Source: Prevotella sp.
Lineage (GTDB): Bacteria; Bacteroidota; Bacteroidia; Bacteroidales; Bacteroidaceae
Length of the DNA stretch: 54,123 bases
Direction: 5' to 3'
Assembly (NCBI GenBank): GCA_016285245.1
Contig: JAEEQH010000020.1
Location: forward strand, 1-54,123
The notes under the pieces are model-generated. The model saw nothing but the letters and a program-made list of their open reading frames with translations. It was not told the DNA's origin and searched no databases. The position numbers and the translations under genes are program-made. Shown in pieces: positions 30,603 through 41,000 of this stretch; position 1 is the first letter of the stretch; every line of letters begins with the position of its first letter.

Positions 30603-32261
30603 TCACTTGTCGATGATTCGGGGTGTGGTGGGGATCCGTTTTTGCCGGCTGTCCGCGCTGCGTGTGTACTCCCACTGTTCGGGCTTATGCTGGGCGTCGA
30701 AGGTAGCAAACTCTTCGGCCGTCGACGTGGCGGCATTCTCGCCGAGATAGCGTATGCGGTCGTAGATAGCCTTGCGGCTAGGCGCATTGAACGGACTGTC
30801 GTTCTGGTTCATCATGCTGCGCTGTGTAGGCCTCCAGATTCCTGCAGAGTAAGTGTAGCCGCCCTCGTAGGCACCAATCTGTTCCTCGGCGTAACGCTCG
30901 TCGCCGACGAACGGCCACCAGACAATCTTTGACAGGTCGTCGGTGGTGTCGACATTCATCATCCAACGGCGCTCGTGGGCCGTAGCGATGGTCTTCTTGA
31001 CGTCGTCGTCTGCCATTCCTCTGTCCTCGTAAGCATACTCGTCGGCGAGCTTCGCCAGTCCGTGGCCGATAGCTTCGTGGACCAGCACCTCGCGGAACAG
31101 CTCCGACTCCAGTCCGTCCTGTAAGGGACAGAAGGCGATGGCGTACTGCGATGGCTGTCCGCGGCGGTTGAAGAGGTAGGTGACGCCGTTGTTGACATTC
31201 GCGTTCACAATGACCACCACGAGCATATTCAGCGAGTCGGCACGGTTCACCTTCTGGGCGTAGGCCGTCACGCGGTCGTCATCGGCCGCGATGTTTGTCG
31301 TTTGGAAATCGGGTACGCAGCTGAATGCCGTGTTCTTGCCTTCGCCGACGGCATCATCCTCGGAGACGGCGTTGATCATGTAGATGTCAAAAAAGTTGCG
31401 CAGGGAGCGTGCCGGCTCTTCGGTGAAGAGGCACTCCATGGTGTGGGTCATCACCCGGTAGTAGGTGGAGTCGCTGATGTCGCGGTCGGTGAAGGCGTCG
31501 CCCATGAGCACCACGGGAATGCCGTGTCCCTGGGTGTGTTGCTGTAGTAGCTCCATCGTACCGTCCTGCGAGTAGTCCGTCGATTTGTAGCCCGAGGCCA
31601 ATCCCTGCTGCACGATGGTTGCCGTGTCGAGGTCCACCCACGCTCCGTTGTTGCCCTTGGGCAGGGCCAGCGTGAAAGTGGCGGCCCGCCGGTCACGGCC
31701 GCTGTTCGGCTTGACGTTGATGGTGGCCATCGTGCCTTTCCACTCGGCGCGCGTCGTGTCCTGCCCCTCGAACGAGAGCCAGTCCACCGGCAAATAGGTC
31801 ACCAGCAGATCGTTGGTGTTCGTGATGTTGCTGCGGAAGGTCATCCGTACCTGTCCGCCCTCAGCTTCGACGGTGTACGTCTTCTTGTCGAAGATGGCAT
31901 ATTCGTCGCTCTGGGTGACGGTGAGGCTCTTGTGCATCGTGCCGATATTGATGTTCACCTGTGCCCGACGCGGGGAGCCCGTACGGTTCGTGCTTGCCGC
32001 CGTGGCCACCAGCGAGGCATCGCCCTTATCACCCTTTGCCGGACTGAGCAACAGCCACGAGGCCGTCGTCGTCGCCGTCCAGGCTGCGGGCGCCTCGAAC
32101 TCGAATGTCGCCTGCTCGCCCATTGTTGGCAGCAGTGTCATCTCCGTCGCCGTTTTCATCACGATGTTGGAGGCTGAGTCGTCGTCGGTACAGCCCGTCA
32201 GCAGCACCGACAGCAGTAGTGCCGGTAGCGTGCAGTAGCGGTGAGGTATTCGCCAGCTCAT
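30603..32261 (-). CDS. M64 (IgA-peptidase-type) metalloprotease lipoprotein with BACON domain
   Basis: A 552-aa lipoprotein: MSWRIPHRYCTLPALLLSVL then LTGC, followed by TDDDS, acidic residues that favour surface display in Bacteroidetes. One clear BACON-type beta domain (about residues 35-120, with WLLLSPAKGDKGD), a second similar one (about 120-215), then the M64 protease domain with zinc site HEAIGHGLAKLADEY (about residues 394-408, HExxH form). The ATG at 32261 overlaps the stop of the GH3 gene by 4 bp (ATGA), so translation is coupled. It would degrade host or dietary glycoproteins at the cell surface; substrate unknown. Confidence 0.85.
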   Translation of the reverse strand: MSWRIPHRYCTLPALLLSVLLTGCTDDDSASNIVMKTATEMTLLPTMGEQATFEFEAPAAWTATTTASWLLLSPAKGDKGDASLVATAASTNRTGSPRRAQVNINIGTMHKSLTVTQSDEYAIFDKKTYTVEAEGGQVRMTFRSNITNTNDLLVTYLPVDWLSFEGQDTTRAEWKGTMATINVKPNSGRDRRAATFTLALPKGNNGAWVDLDTATIVQQGLASGYKSTDYSQDGTMELLQQHTQGHGIPVVLMGDAFTDRDISDSTYYRVMTHTMECLFTEEPARSLRNFFDIYMINAVSEDDAVGEGKNTAFSCVPDFQTTNIAADDDRVTAYAQKVNRADSLNMLVVVIVNANVNNGVTYLFNRRGQPSQYAIAFCPLQDGLESELFREVLVHEAIGHGLAKLADEYAYEDRGMADDDVKKTIATAHERRWMMNVDTTDDLSKIVWWPFVGDERYAEEQIGAYEGGYTYSAGIWRPTQRSMMNQNDSPFNAPSRKAIYDRIRYLGENAATSTAEEFATFDAQHKPEQWEYTRSADSRQKRIPTTPRIIDK

Positions 32262-34750
32262 TGTACGGAGGTCTCGGAGAAATAGTATTCGCGCAGCGGC
32301 TTGCTGACTTTTTGGCCCGTGAGCTTGACTTGTTGCTGCAGACGGAAGTCGACAGACGAGGCGCCCACCTTGATGGCGTAAGTGCCGGGAGCGACGTTCC
32401 ATTGGCGCTTACCGTTGTCGTTGCTGTAGTAGCCGAACTGCTCGGTGTAGAGCTTGATGGTGACCGTCTTTGTCTCGCCGGGCTTCAGGCTGACGCGTGC
32501 AAAGCCCTGCAGCTGGATGGCACGGATGTTCTGATCGTCCTTCGTCGGCGACAGATAGAGCTGTGCTATCTCGTCGGCAGCTATCCTGCCCGTGTTCTTC
32601 ACGTCGAAGGACAGCGTCAGGCTCTCGTCCGAGGTCTTGGCCTCGTCGTTCATCTTCAGGTTGCTATACTCGAAGGTGGTGTAGCTCAAGCCGTAGCCAA
32701 AGGGCCACTGGGTATTGGACAATCGGAAGAGGGGACCAGGGGCGTTGAGCGAAGAAGGGATATTCGCGGGCTTCGGATTATTGTAGCACATCGGCTCAAA
32801 GACCTCGGTATTGGGGTAGCTGACGGCAAGCTTGGCCGAGGGCGACACCTTGCCGAAGAGAATGTCGGCAACGGCATGACCGCCCTCCTCGCCGGGGTAC
32901 CATGCCTGGATGACGGCGGCACATTTCGTGGCCAGACTGCTGATGACCTGTGCTCTGCCGCCGAAGACGACGAGCACCACAGGCTTGCCGGTGGACAGCA
33001 GCTCCTCGACGTATTGCTCCTGTTTACCCGGTAGACGCAGGCCCTTGCGGTCGCGGTTCTCGCCGCAGAGCATCACGTTCTCGCCGACGGCGGCGATGAT
33101 GACGTCAGCCTGGCTGGCCATCTGCAGGGCTTCCTGCTTGTCGGCCTTCTCGCCCGAGTCCACCTTGCGGTGCAGAATCTCATACTCCCAGGCACGGGCG
33201 TCGCCACCTTTCACGAAGTCAGTCTCTATCTCCTCCGTCCAGTCGCAGCCGCGAGAGTAGAGCAGGTTGAAGGGTGGGGTGGGTAGTTTCGCTTGCGATG
33301 TGGCATAGTCCTTCATACCTTCGAGCAGCGTCACGACGTGCGGATGGTCGAGATCCTTTTCAACTTTCTTCCAGAAGAATGTCATGGCGGGGAAGGAGTA
33401 GTCGCCACACATCGCCCACATCGAGTTGGCGTTGGGGCCGGTGAGGAGAATGGTCGGCTGCTTTCCCATGGCAGCAAAGGGGTTCAGGTACGATTCGTTC
33501 AATGGCAGGACCTTCTTGGGGTTCTCCAGCAGCACGATCGACTGTGTGGCAATCTGGTATGCCGTCTGACGCTCCTCGGGGCTGTCGAGGACGATGTTCT
33601 CCTTACTATAGAGGTACGCGTCCTTATCCATGAGTCCGCAGCGAAGTTTATAGCGCAGCACGTCCTTCACCGCCCGTTCGAAGGCCTCGGGCTTTACCAG
33701 CCCCTCGTCGAGTGCCTCCTGCAGGAACTTGTAGTTGGCACCGAAGGGGAAGTCCACGTCGTTGCCGGCGTTGATGGCTGCGGCAGCCATCTCTTTCGGG
33801 CTGTCGAGACCGGGCAACTGGTCGATGGCCGTATAGTCGCTGACGACCATTCCGTCGAAGCCGAGATAGTCGCGCAGGATATCCTGGAGTATCCAGCTGT
33901 TCGCCACGCAGTTCGTCGTGTCGCTTGCTCCTTGCTCCTTGCCGCTTGCTCCTTGCTCCTTGCCCCTTGCCCCTTTATTAACCATCGCATGGTAGCCAGG
34001 CATCACGGCACGGCTGCCCGCCAGGCGGATCATCGCCTCGTGGGGCATGAGGATCTCCTCCATTAGTTCTTTTTCGTCGGCATCGCCACCACCGCCATAA
34101 CCTAAGTAATGCTTAGAACAGGCGCCGACACCTTTCTTCAGGTCACCCTGCTGCAGACCCTTGACAAAAGCTACGCCCATGGCTGCTGACAGATAGCCGT
34201 CCTCGCCGTACGACTCCTCCAGACGGTTGAACGAAGGTGTACGGCAGACGTCGACCATCGGCGACAGCGACAACACGCCGCCCATCTTACGCATGGCTGT
34301 AGCCGTCTGCTTCGTCTTCAGCTCGGCCAGCTCGGTGTTGAATGAGCACGCCTGGCCTATCTGCTGCGGATAGATGGTGGCACCGCGGGTGTTAATGCCC
34401 GACAGCACCTCCTCGTGGAACAGTGCTGGGATGCCGCTGGGTGTCTGAGTCATCAGCCACTCCTGAACAGCGGCCACGCGGTCGCGCAGCACGTTCGGGT
34501 CCATGGGCTTCTGGCTAGCATACTGCGAGAAGTGTCCGATGCCGTAGGGAATCAGCTCACGGCACTTCGCCGTGTCCAGACGTCCCTCCTCGTCGAAGAG
34601 GTCGTCCATATACATACTCCGCAGCTGTGCGATGCGCTCCTGCTGCGTCATGCGGTCGTAGAGTTCGTTTACCTGTTGTTCCATGTCCATCGTCTTTTCC
34701 GTGCAGCCTGCCATCAGCGCAGCCAAGCACATCAGTTTGGTTCCCTTCAT
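32258..34750 (-). CDS. GH3 beta-glucosidase-type lipoprotein
   Basis: An 830-aa glycoside hydrolase: signal with lipobox LMAGC, N-terminal GH3 barrel with nucleophile Asp in GMVVSDYTAIDQ (about residue 303), GH3 C-terminal alpha/beta domain (about 395-640, GENRDRKGLRLPG) and a fibronectin-III-like end domain (FDVKNTGRIAADEIAQLYLS). The family splits beta-linked glucosides or xylosides; the substrate is not evident. Residues about 258-276 (ARGKEQGASGKEQGAS) are coded by 7-bp tandem repeats and have no place in the usual family alignment between MPGYH and CVANSW. Start at 34750 chosen for the lipoprotein signal. Confidence 0.9.
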   Translation of the reverse strand: MKGTKLMCLAALMAGCTEKTMDMEQQVNELYDRMTQQERIAQLRSMYMDDLFDEEGRLDTAKCRELIPYGIGHFSQYASQKPMDPNVLRDRVAAVQEWLMTQTPSGIPALFHEEVLSGINTRGATIYPQQIGQACSFNTELAELKTKQTATAMRKMGGVLSLSPMVDVCRTPSFNRLEESYGEDGYLSAAMGVAFVKGLQQGDLKKGVGACSKHYLGYGGGGDADEKELMEEILMPHEAMIRLAGSRAVMPGYHAMVNKGARGKEQGASGKEQGASDTTNCVANSWILQDILRDYLGFDGMVVSDYTAIDQLPGLDSPKEMAAAAINAGNDVDFPFGANYKFLQEALDEGLVKPEAFERAVKDVLRYKLRCGLMDKDAYLYSKENIVLDSPEERQTAYQIATQSIVLLENPKKVLPLNESYLNPFAAMGKQPTILLTGPNANSMWAMCGDYSFPAMTFFWKKVEKDLDHPHVVTLLEGMKDYATSQAKLPTPPFNLLYSRGCDWTEEIETDFVKGGDARAWEYEILHRKVDSGEKADKQEALQMASQADVIIAAVGENVMLCGENRDRKGLRLPGKQEQYVEELLSTGKPVVLVVFGGRAQVISSLATKCAAVIQAWYPGEEGGHAVADILFGKVSPSAKLAVSYPNTEVFEPMCYNNPKPANIPSSLNAPGPLFRLSNTQWPFGYGLSYTTFEYSNLKMNDEAKTSDESLTLSFDVKNTGRIAADEIAQLYLSPTKDDQNIRAIQLQGFARVSLKPGETKTVTIKLYTEQFGYYSNDNGKRQWNVAPGTYAIKVGASSVDFRLQQQVKLTGQKVSKPLREYYFSETSVQ
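33924..33972 (-). repeat. In-frame heptamer repeat inside GH3 (GCAAGGA-type x7)
   Basis: Seven consecutive 7-bp units (CTTGCTC, CTTGCTC, CTTGCCG, CTTGCTC, CTTGCTC, CTTGCCC, CTTGCCC on the plus strand). Three units equal seven codons, so the peptide GKEQGAS repeats and the frame is kept. Confidence 0.85.
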
Positions 34751-34778
34751 AGTTGGTTCGTCCGTATGTTTGTGGACG

Positions 34779-34786
34779 CAAAGGTA
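34779..34786 (-). promoter_or_regulatory. Promoter of the GH3-M64 operon
   Basis: Minus-strand TACCTTTG, 28 nt before the ATG at 34750. Confidence 0.65.
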
Positions 34787-34787
34787 C

Positions 34788-34846
34788 GAAAAAAGCAAAA
34801 TTCGACAGAATAAACCGTTTTCTATCCTGTCGAATTTATGCTTTTT
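34788..34846 (-). terminator. Terminator after the C10 protease gene
   Basis: Stem ATTCGACAG/CTGTCGAAT extended by GC and A/T pairs to AAAAAAGC/GCTTTTTT, with a T run on the minus strand. It separates the SusCD operon from the GH3 operon. Confidence 0.8.
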
Positions 34847-34854
34847 TATCAGTT

Positions 34855-36591
34855 TCAGCGTATTATCTTCCGTCCGTTGACGATGTAGACACCTCGTTGT
34901 ACCGGTCTTGTGAATAGGTGTCCACTAAGTGAATAGACATTGGTGGAGCACTTGCGGCCATTCATAGGGCTATTCAGTGTGGCTGTGATGTCATCGACGT
35001 CGTCGTTACTGACGAGAATCTTGCCGTCGGCTTGTTTTTTCAGCGTGGCAATCTGTTGGCTGCCCGGCACGCGTACGCGTTGCCGCTCGCTATCGCGTTT
35101 CTCGAACGACGTGAGGTACATGGAATAGATGCCTTCAGGCACGTCTCTCAGTCCGCCCACACAGATGGTGTCAATGATTTCTTCCTCAACATCTTTCACG
35201 TCTTCCTTGAAGATGTACCCGTAGAAAGGGCCGATAGGTCCGTTGTCTTCCTCACCATCTTCCTCGTCTTCGTTGTCTGCCATATTGTATTCATTTTCGC
35301 GGACATGGATTGTTGGCTCTCTGTTCGTGTCATAGACCGTCAAGTGTCTGATGGCGGTGTGGTTGCTTTTGTCAACGAGCGTGACGTCCACCGTCCCATC
35401 GAACTGTAGCAGTGAGTAGTTGAACAAATAGGGGGTCTGTATCCATAGCGTATCCGGGTTGTCGGACACAATAAAGTTGATGCTGTCCGCCACCCACATG
35501 GACTGATAATAATCCTGGTTGTCAGGGGTCTTCTGCGGGCGCATACCGACGATGACCGACTGTCCTTGCGAGAACGGTTTTGAGTAATAGCGTGGTGCGT
35601 TCATGTCAAAGTAACCGTCGCCGTTGCCGCCCCATCCCCAGTTGACGTAGACCAGGCCGTCGCTGTTGATGCCACAGAGCAGAAACTCATGTCCCTCATA
35701 GTTTTCGGTAGAACCGCCGAAAAGAACGGGCTGTCGATTCTCGAGTGCTGTGTAGACGATGTCGTACCATTCGTCATCGCTGTAGTATTCGCGGTTAAAA
35801 TACCTAAGTGCAAGGGAGTCGTACTGGAATACCTGATAGATGGCAGGTGCCATGGCATACTCGTAGGCGGAACTGCCGTTGGCTGAGTAGTCCATTTCAG
35901 AGGCGTAGCCACAGTCGCGCATCAGTGTGCCGACGGCCTTTACAGACTCATCGAGCCTCTTCTCTGTACTGGCGTAGTTGTCCTTCATCGATGCCCATTT
36001 GTAGGTTGAGTTGACGCTCTTCGTCTTCTCTTCAGAATCTACGTAATAGGTTGCCTTGAACTTAGCACCTTCTGGGTACTTGTAGTAGTACATGGCCTGA
36101 GCCAATGCCGTTGCCACGCAGCCTGTCATGCAGTTGAGACCTGTGGACTCTACCTTCGGACATTCGTAGTTGTAGGGTCTGTCCTGGTTCCAGATGGTGG
36201 TGATGAAAGGTTCCACAACACTGTAGGAAGCACGTTGAAGCGGTGCCATCAGTCTGGTCGATGTGCCGTTGGTGTTCTCCTTTAGCGCCTTGTTCGATGC
36301 GTTCAGCCACCATCTTAGTCCGCACGGTAACGTTGCCTCGTCGAACTTCGTGAACGAGTAACCGATGACGGCGCGCTGGCGCTTGTCGCGGGCTGTGACC
36401 ACGAATCCGCGGTCGTTGCCGTAGACGGCGAGGGCATCGTCACTCCTTAAGAGCTGTGTCCCTGTGCTGCTGCGCGTCGTGTTATGGCCAAGAATTCTCT
36501 CGGCGGCGTTGCGCATTTCCGTATCTGAACGAAATTGTGCTGATGTCGTTAGCGACATCAGCACAACTATTAATGATAAACAAATTCTCAT
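34855..36591 (-). CDS. C10 family (streptopain-like) cysteine protease
   Basis: A 578-aa secreted protease: signal MRICLSLIVVLMSLTTSA, a Spi-type inhibitory prodomain (about residues 25-110), then the C10 catalytic domain with Cys in TGCVATALAQAM (about residue 157) and His in EGHEFLLCGI (about residue 300), followed by VNWGWGGNGDGYF. The C-terminal part is a beta region ending NVYSLSGHLFTRPVQRGVYI then VNGRKIIR, the tail also seen at 21817 and 53786. The ATG is 4 bp after the SusD stop, so protease and importer are cotranslated. It should yield peptides for the SusCD importer; inferred from position. Confidence 0.9.
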   Translation of the reverse strand: MRICLSLIVVLMSLTTSAQFRSDTEMRNAAERILGHNTTRSSTGTQLLRSDDALAVYGNDRGFVVTARDKRQRAVIGYSFTKFDEATLPCGLRWWLNASNKALKENTNGTSTRLMAPLQRASYSVVEPFITTIWNQDRPYNYECPKVESTGLNCMTGCVATALAQAMYYYKYPEGAKFKATYYVDSEEKTKSVNSTYKWASMKDNYASTEKRLDESVKAVGTLMRDCGYASEMDYSANGSSAYEYAMAPAIYQVFQYDSLALRYFNREYYSDDEWYDIVYTALENRQPVLFGGSTENYEGHEFLLCGINSDGLVYVNWGWGGNGDGYFDMNAPRYYSKPFSQGQSVIVGMRPQKTPDNQDYYQSMWVADSINFIVSDNPDTLWIQTPYLFNYSLLQFDGTVDVTLVDKSNHTAIRHLTVYDTNREPTIHVRENEYNMADNEDEEDGEEDNGPIGPFYGYIFKEDVKDVEEEIIDTICVGGLRDVPEGIYSMYLTSFEKRDSERQRVRVPGSQQIATLKKQADGKILVSNDDVDDITATLNSPMNGRKCSTNVYSLSGHLFTRPVQRGVYIVNGRKIIR

Positions 36592-36595
36592 GTCG

Positions 36596-38005
36596 TTATT
36601 GGGGGAGGTTGTCTTCCCAGCCATTGTTCTGCTCCGTACCAAAGCCAGCGTTAATCTCGTCGGCGGGGATGGGAAAGACAAACTTGGCGATATCGAAGTC
36701 TTTTTTCGTAGAAGCCACCGTAATCTTCAGTCCCTGGCGACGGGCGTCGAACCAGCGGTGTCCCTCGAGATAGAATTCACGAACACTCTCATCGTTGATG
36801 AACGACAGCAGCTCGGCCTGCTCGCTGGGCAGACTCTCGGCATCCTCGATTGTAGCGTTACGCTGGGCAGTGAAGAACACAGCCTCCTTGGCCTCTTCGA
36901 TATTGCCCAGACGAGCCTCGCACTCAGCCAGGATGAGGTACATCTCAGAGACACGGAAGATGGGGATATTGCTCACAGCCTTGTCACCGGTGAGGCCGAT
37001 ATACTTGTACTGTGTATAGTCGAGCACCTCTGCACGCACGTCCTCCTTGTCAAACAGTGCGTTCACGTTAGCAGCAACCTTTCCGCCATAACTGCCGTAG
37101 AGCGTGTTCAGCGAGTTGGCCGACAAGTTGTCGTCACTGGTCTTCGTGATGGTCAGAATGTCCTCGTCGCTGATAGCGTTGCTCTTCCACATGGCACCAT
37201 ACTTAGCAGCCTCAACGCCTTCAGAGTCGCGCTCGTCGATAGCGTTCTGTGCTGCCTCCTTCGCAGCCTCGTAGTTACCCATGAAGAGGTTCACGCGAGC
37301 CTCCAGGGCATAGATGGCTGCCAGGTTGAAGTAGAACTGTGCCGAGCCGTTCATCTCGCCCTCGTCGGTATACAACTCCTTGGCCTTTGCGATGTCGCTG
37401 AGCACCTGCTCATAGCACTCTGCAACTGTTGAGCGGTGTACCTCATCAGTGTTTGTGTAGGGCTTGTCCTTGATAAGGATGATACCCAACTGGGTGTTGG
37501 CACCACCGGGCTGGTAGGGCAGACCGAAAAGGTTGGTCAGCGTGAAAGTAGCCAGAGCGCGCAGAGCATAGCACTGTGACAGGTATGAACTGATGGAATA
37601 CTCCTCATCCTCTGTGACACCAGCCTCCAGAAGCTTCTGAGCACCATTGATGGTACGTACGCAGCGATCGATAACTTTGTAGCCGTAGTTCCACGTATCC
37701 TCGAGTTCCCCGTCTGTGTCTGTCACCTGATAGGTGTTAAGCATGACAAAGTGTCCCGACGAAGGGTCGGCGGTGGAGATGTCGCTACACATATCGCCGA
37801 TGGCTACTACGTTACGACCATAGAAGCGGTAGTTACCCAGTGCATAGTATGCACCAATCATGCCGTTCTTCACGTCCTTAACCGAACTGAAGGCGGTCTC
37901 GGAGGTCTTGTTCTGATCCATCTCGACATCGAAATAGTCGTCGCCGCACGAAGCTAGGCCCATGGTCAGAACTGCCCCAATTGCTAATATCTTAATATCT
38001 TTCAT
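36596..38005 (-). CDS. SusD/RagB-type surface binding lipoprotein
   Basis: A 469-aa SusD-family lipoprotein: signal MKDIKILAIGAVLTMGLASC, Cys at residue 20 followed by GDDYFD. Helical TPR scaffold with YFNLAAIYALEARVNLFMGN and FRVSEMYLILAECEARLGNI, and the late block VREFYLEGHRWFDARRQGL, all typical. It caps the SusC barrel on the cell surface and selects ligand. The pairing with a C10 protease suggests oligopeptides, as for RagAB, rather than a glycan. Confidence 0.93.
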   Translation of the reverse strand: MKDIKILAIGAVLTMGLASCGDDYFDVEMDQNKTSETAFSSVKDVKNGMIGAYYALGNYRFYGRNVVAIGDMCSDISTADPSSGHFVMLNTYQVTDTDGELEDTWNYGYKVIDRCVRTINGAQKLLEAGVTEDEEYSISSYLSQCYALRALATFTLTNLFGLPYQPGGANTQLGIILIKDKPYTNTDEVHRSTVAECYEQVLSDIAKAKELYTDEGEMNGSAQFYFNLAAIYALEARVNLFMGNYEAAKEAAQNAIDERDSEGVEAAKYGAMWKSNAISDEDILTITKTSDDNLSANSLNTLYGSYGGKVAANVNALFDKEDVRAEVLDYTQYKYIGLTGDKAVSNIPIFRVSEMYLILAECEARLGNIEEAKEAVFFTAQRNATIEDAESLPSEQAELLSFINDESVREFYLEGHRWFDARRQGLKITVASTKKDFDIAKFVFPIPADEINAGFGTEQNNGWEDNLPQ

Positions 38006-38029
38006 ATCTGTACTTGTTAATTGGTTCTA

Positions 38030-41000
38030 TTAAAAACTTACGTTAGCACCGAACACAATGTTGCGCGACTGCGGGAAGTTCCACCACTGCTGACCGTCGG
38101 CACCCACACTTGAGGGGTCGAAACCACGGTAGTTGCTGGCAGCGAATGTGCAGAGGTTGTCGGCCTGAACGTAGAAACGCAGACGGCTCACGTAAAACTT
38201 TTCAGTAATTTCTGTGGGCAGCGTGTAGCCCAGTGTGATGTTACGCAGTTTTACGAAGTTGCCATTCATCAGGTAGCGTGAGCTGTGTTTGCCAGACTCG
38301 CCGAAGGCCTCCAGACGAGGAACGTCGGTGACGTCGCCGGGCTTCTGCCAGCGGTTCTTGTAGACATACTCGGTGAAGTTCTCGCCGAAGGAACCACCAA
38401 TCTGCTCGTCGTAACGCAGGTGGTTACCATAGACCTTACGGCCGAACTGGTAGTTCAGCTGGAACGAGAAGTCAATGCCCTTCCAAGAGAAATTGTTAGT
38501 GAAAGCACCGAAGAACTTAGGATTAGCATCGCCCAGATAGCGCTTAGCAGCCTTGTTGTAGTTGTCGGTTGTCTCGTCGCCAGTCTCGTTGAGGTAGTAC
38601 AGAGGACTACCTGTCTGAGGATCAACACCAGCGTATTCTTTCATCTTGTACTGATAGATGGGGCGTCCGACCTCCGTAATCTGGGTGTTTGACTCGATAG
38701 GCATATCGGTAGACAGCTTTTTCACCTCGTTCTTGTTGTGTGAGCCAGAGAATGATACATTCCAGTTTATGTCCTGGTTCTTGATGATGCTGGCGCCAAT
38801 GGTGAACTCAATACCCTGATTGTTCAGTTCGCCGATGTTCTTGTAGAACGACGACAGACCCATGGCGAACGATGCGGGAACAGCGAAAACCATGTCGGTG
38901 GTGTTGTGATTATAGTAGTCGAACTCGATGTTGAAGCGGTTGAACAGAGTAGCGTCGAAGCCAATGTTGAACTTCTTTGTGCGCTCCCATTTCAGGTCGT
39001 CGTTACCCATCTGCTCGTAGGCCATACCAGGCTGCTGGTTGTAGTTCCAGCCGAATCCGTAGAGATCCTTGGCAGCATACCATGAGCCACCTACCTCGGA
39101 GTTACCCGACGTACCGTAAGAGGCACGGAACGTCAGGTTCTGCAGCCATGACTCAGTACTCTTCATAAACTCCTCGGCACTCATACGGTACTTGGCACCG
39201 ATAGAGAAGAATGTACCCCAACGGCTGTCCTTGGAGAAACGCGAAGCGCCGTCAGTACGGAGGCTTGCCGAAGCGTAGTACTTGTTTTGGTAGTCGTACT
39301 CGGCATTGGCAAACCAAGAAGCCAAAGTCATGCGGTCGATATTTGTCCTTGCATCACTGGGCGTAGCAGCGTTAGCTACCTGAGGCATATTCTCAACAGG
39401 ATAGTTTGAACTTGCCAGATAAGCCTGCTTCAGCCATCTCTTCTGGGCTTCCTGACCTACCATGACGTTCAGGTTGTGAACATTGTTGAAGGTCTTAATC
39501 CAGTTCAAAGTGTTTGTAATCTGCATGTGGATGTTCGAGTTGTTGGAGTTCTCGCCCATACCGTTCATATCCAGACCTTGAGGCTGCATGAACGACCAGA
39601 AACCGAACTCGTCAACGAGGTGCACATCGGCACTGGCGCGTGACATGAAGTAGAGCTCCGGCGTGAAGTTCAGCTGTAACCAAGGCGAGATGAGGGCGCG
39701 GTACTGCTTTGCCAGACTCTGGTCTCCCTCCTTGCTGCGCAGGGCAACAGGGTTGTAACCGTTGACAGTAGCGAAGTTCCATGTGCCATCCTCGTTCTTG
39801 ACCGAGGTGATAGGACTCTGCATATAAGCCTGAGTGATGGGGTCGGTATAATAACCGCCGCCGGCACCCATGTTTGTCTCAGAGTAGACCAAGTTTGTGT
39901 TGAAGCCATACTTCACCACCTTCGAAGGAGCGTGGTCGAAGTTGAAGCGGAACGAATAGCGCTTCATGTCCTTGCCAATGACAATTGACTCATCGTTCAA
40001 GTAGTCCAGACTCAGGTAGTAAGAGGGAGAACCCTGTGTAGCGCCGCCTCCCTGGATGTCGATAGAGTAGTTCTGGGTCTTGCCGGTACGTGTGACTTCG
40101 TCAAGCCAGTCGGTATCGTATTCTTTTTCATCGAATTCCACAAGCCACTTGAAAAAATCCCAGCGGTCGTTAGGATCGTTCAGATTGAACTCACCGCCAG
40201 CATATTCATTATTATAATAACTGAGGGTGCTGTCGTCACCCCAAGCTTCCAGTTCGTTGGCCATAGCCTCCTGCCACAGCTCCTTGTACTTGGTAGCGTT
40301 AACGGGAGCATAGTCAAACTTCTTGTGGGCGGGCATCATCTGCCAACCGAATTTGGCGTTGAAGTTCACCTTCGTCTTACCGGGCTTACCTTTCTTTGTG
40401 GTGATGACGATGACACCGTTAGCAGCACGGGCACCATAGATAGAGGTAGCGGTAGCGTCCTTTAGGACAGTGATTGACTCGATGTCGTTAGCGTTCAGGT
40501 TGGCCAACGGCGAAATCTCCTGACCCTCGTCCTCACGGATACCCACAACGTCAGAGCTATATGTCACACCATCAACCACATAGAGGGGCTGTGTGCCGGA
40601 GTTCAGTGAGTTGCGACCGCGGATGAAGATGGTAGCAGGAGCACCGGGCTGACCTGACTCGTTCGTCAGCTGCAGGCCAGGAACCAATCCTTCCAACGAC
40701 TTAATGGGGTTGGCATCCGTTTTGTTGGTAATCTTCTCGGTGTTAATCGTTGAGGCAGCACCGGTGAAGGCTGCCTTACGTGTCACACCATAACCGGTGA
40801 CCACGACCTCGCCAAGGGCGGTCTCGTCATCGGTCAACACGATGCGCATATTCGGACGGGCGCTGATCTCCAGCGGCTCCATACCTACATAGGTGATGCG
40901 CAGCGTCTTCTTTCCCTCGGGCACGGTCAGCGTGAAGCGACCGTTTGCATCACTGGCAGCACCAATGTTAGTGCCCACCACCAACACGGAAGCACCGATC

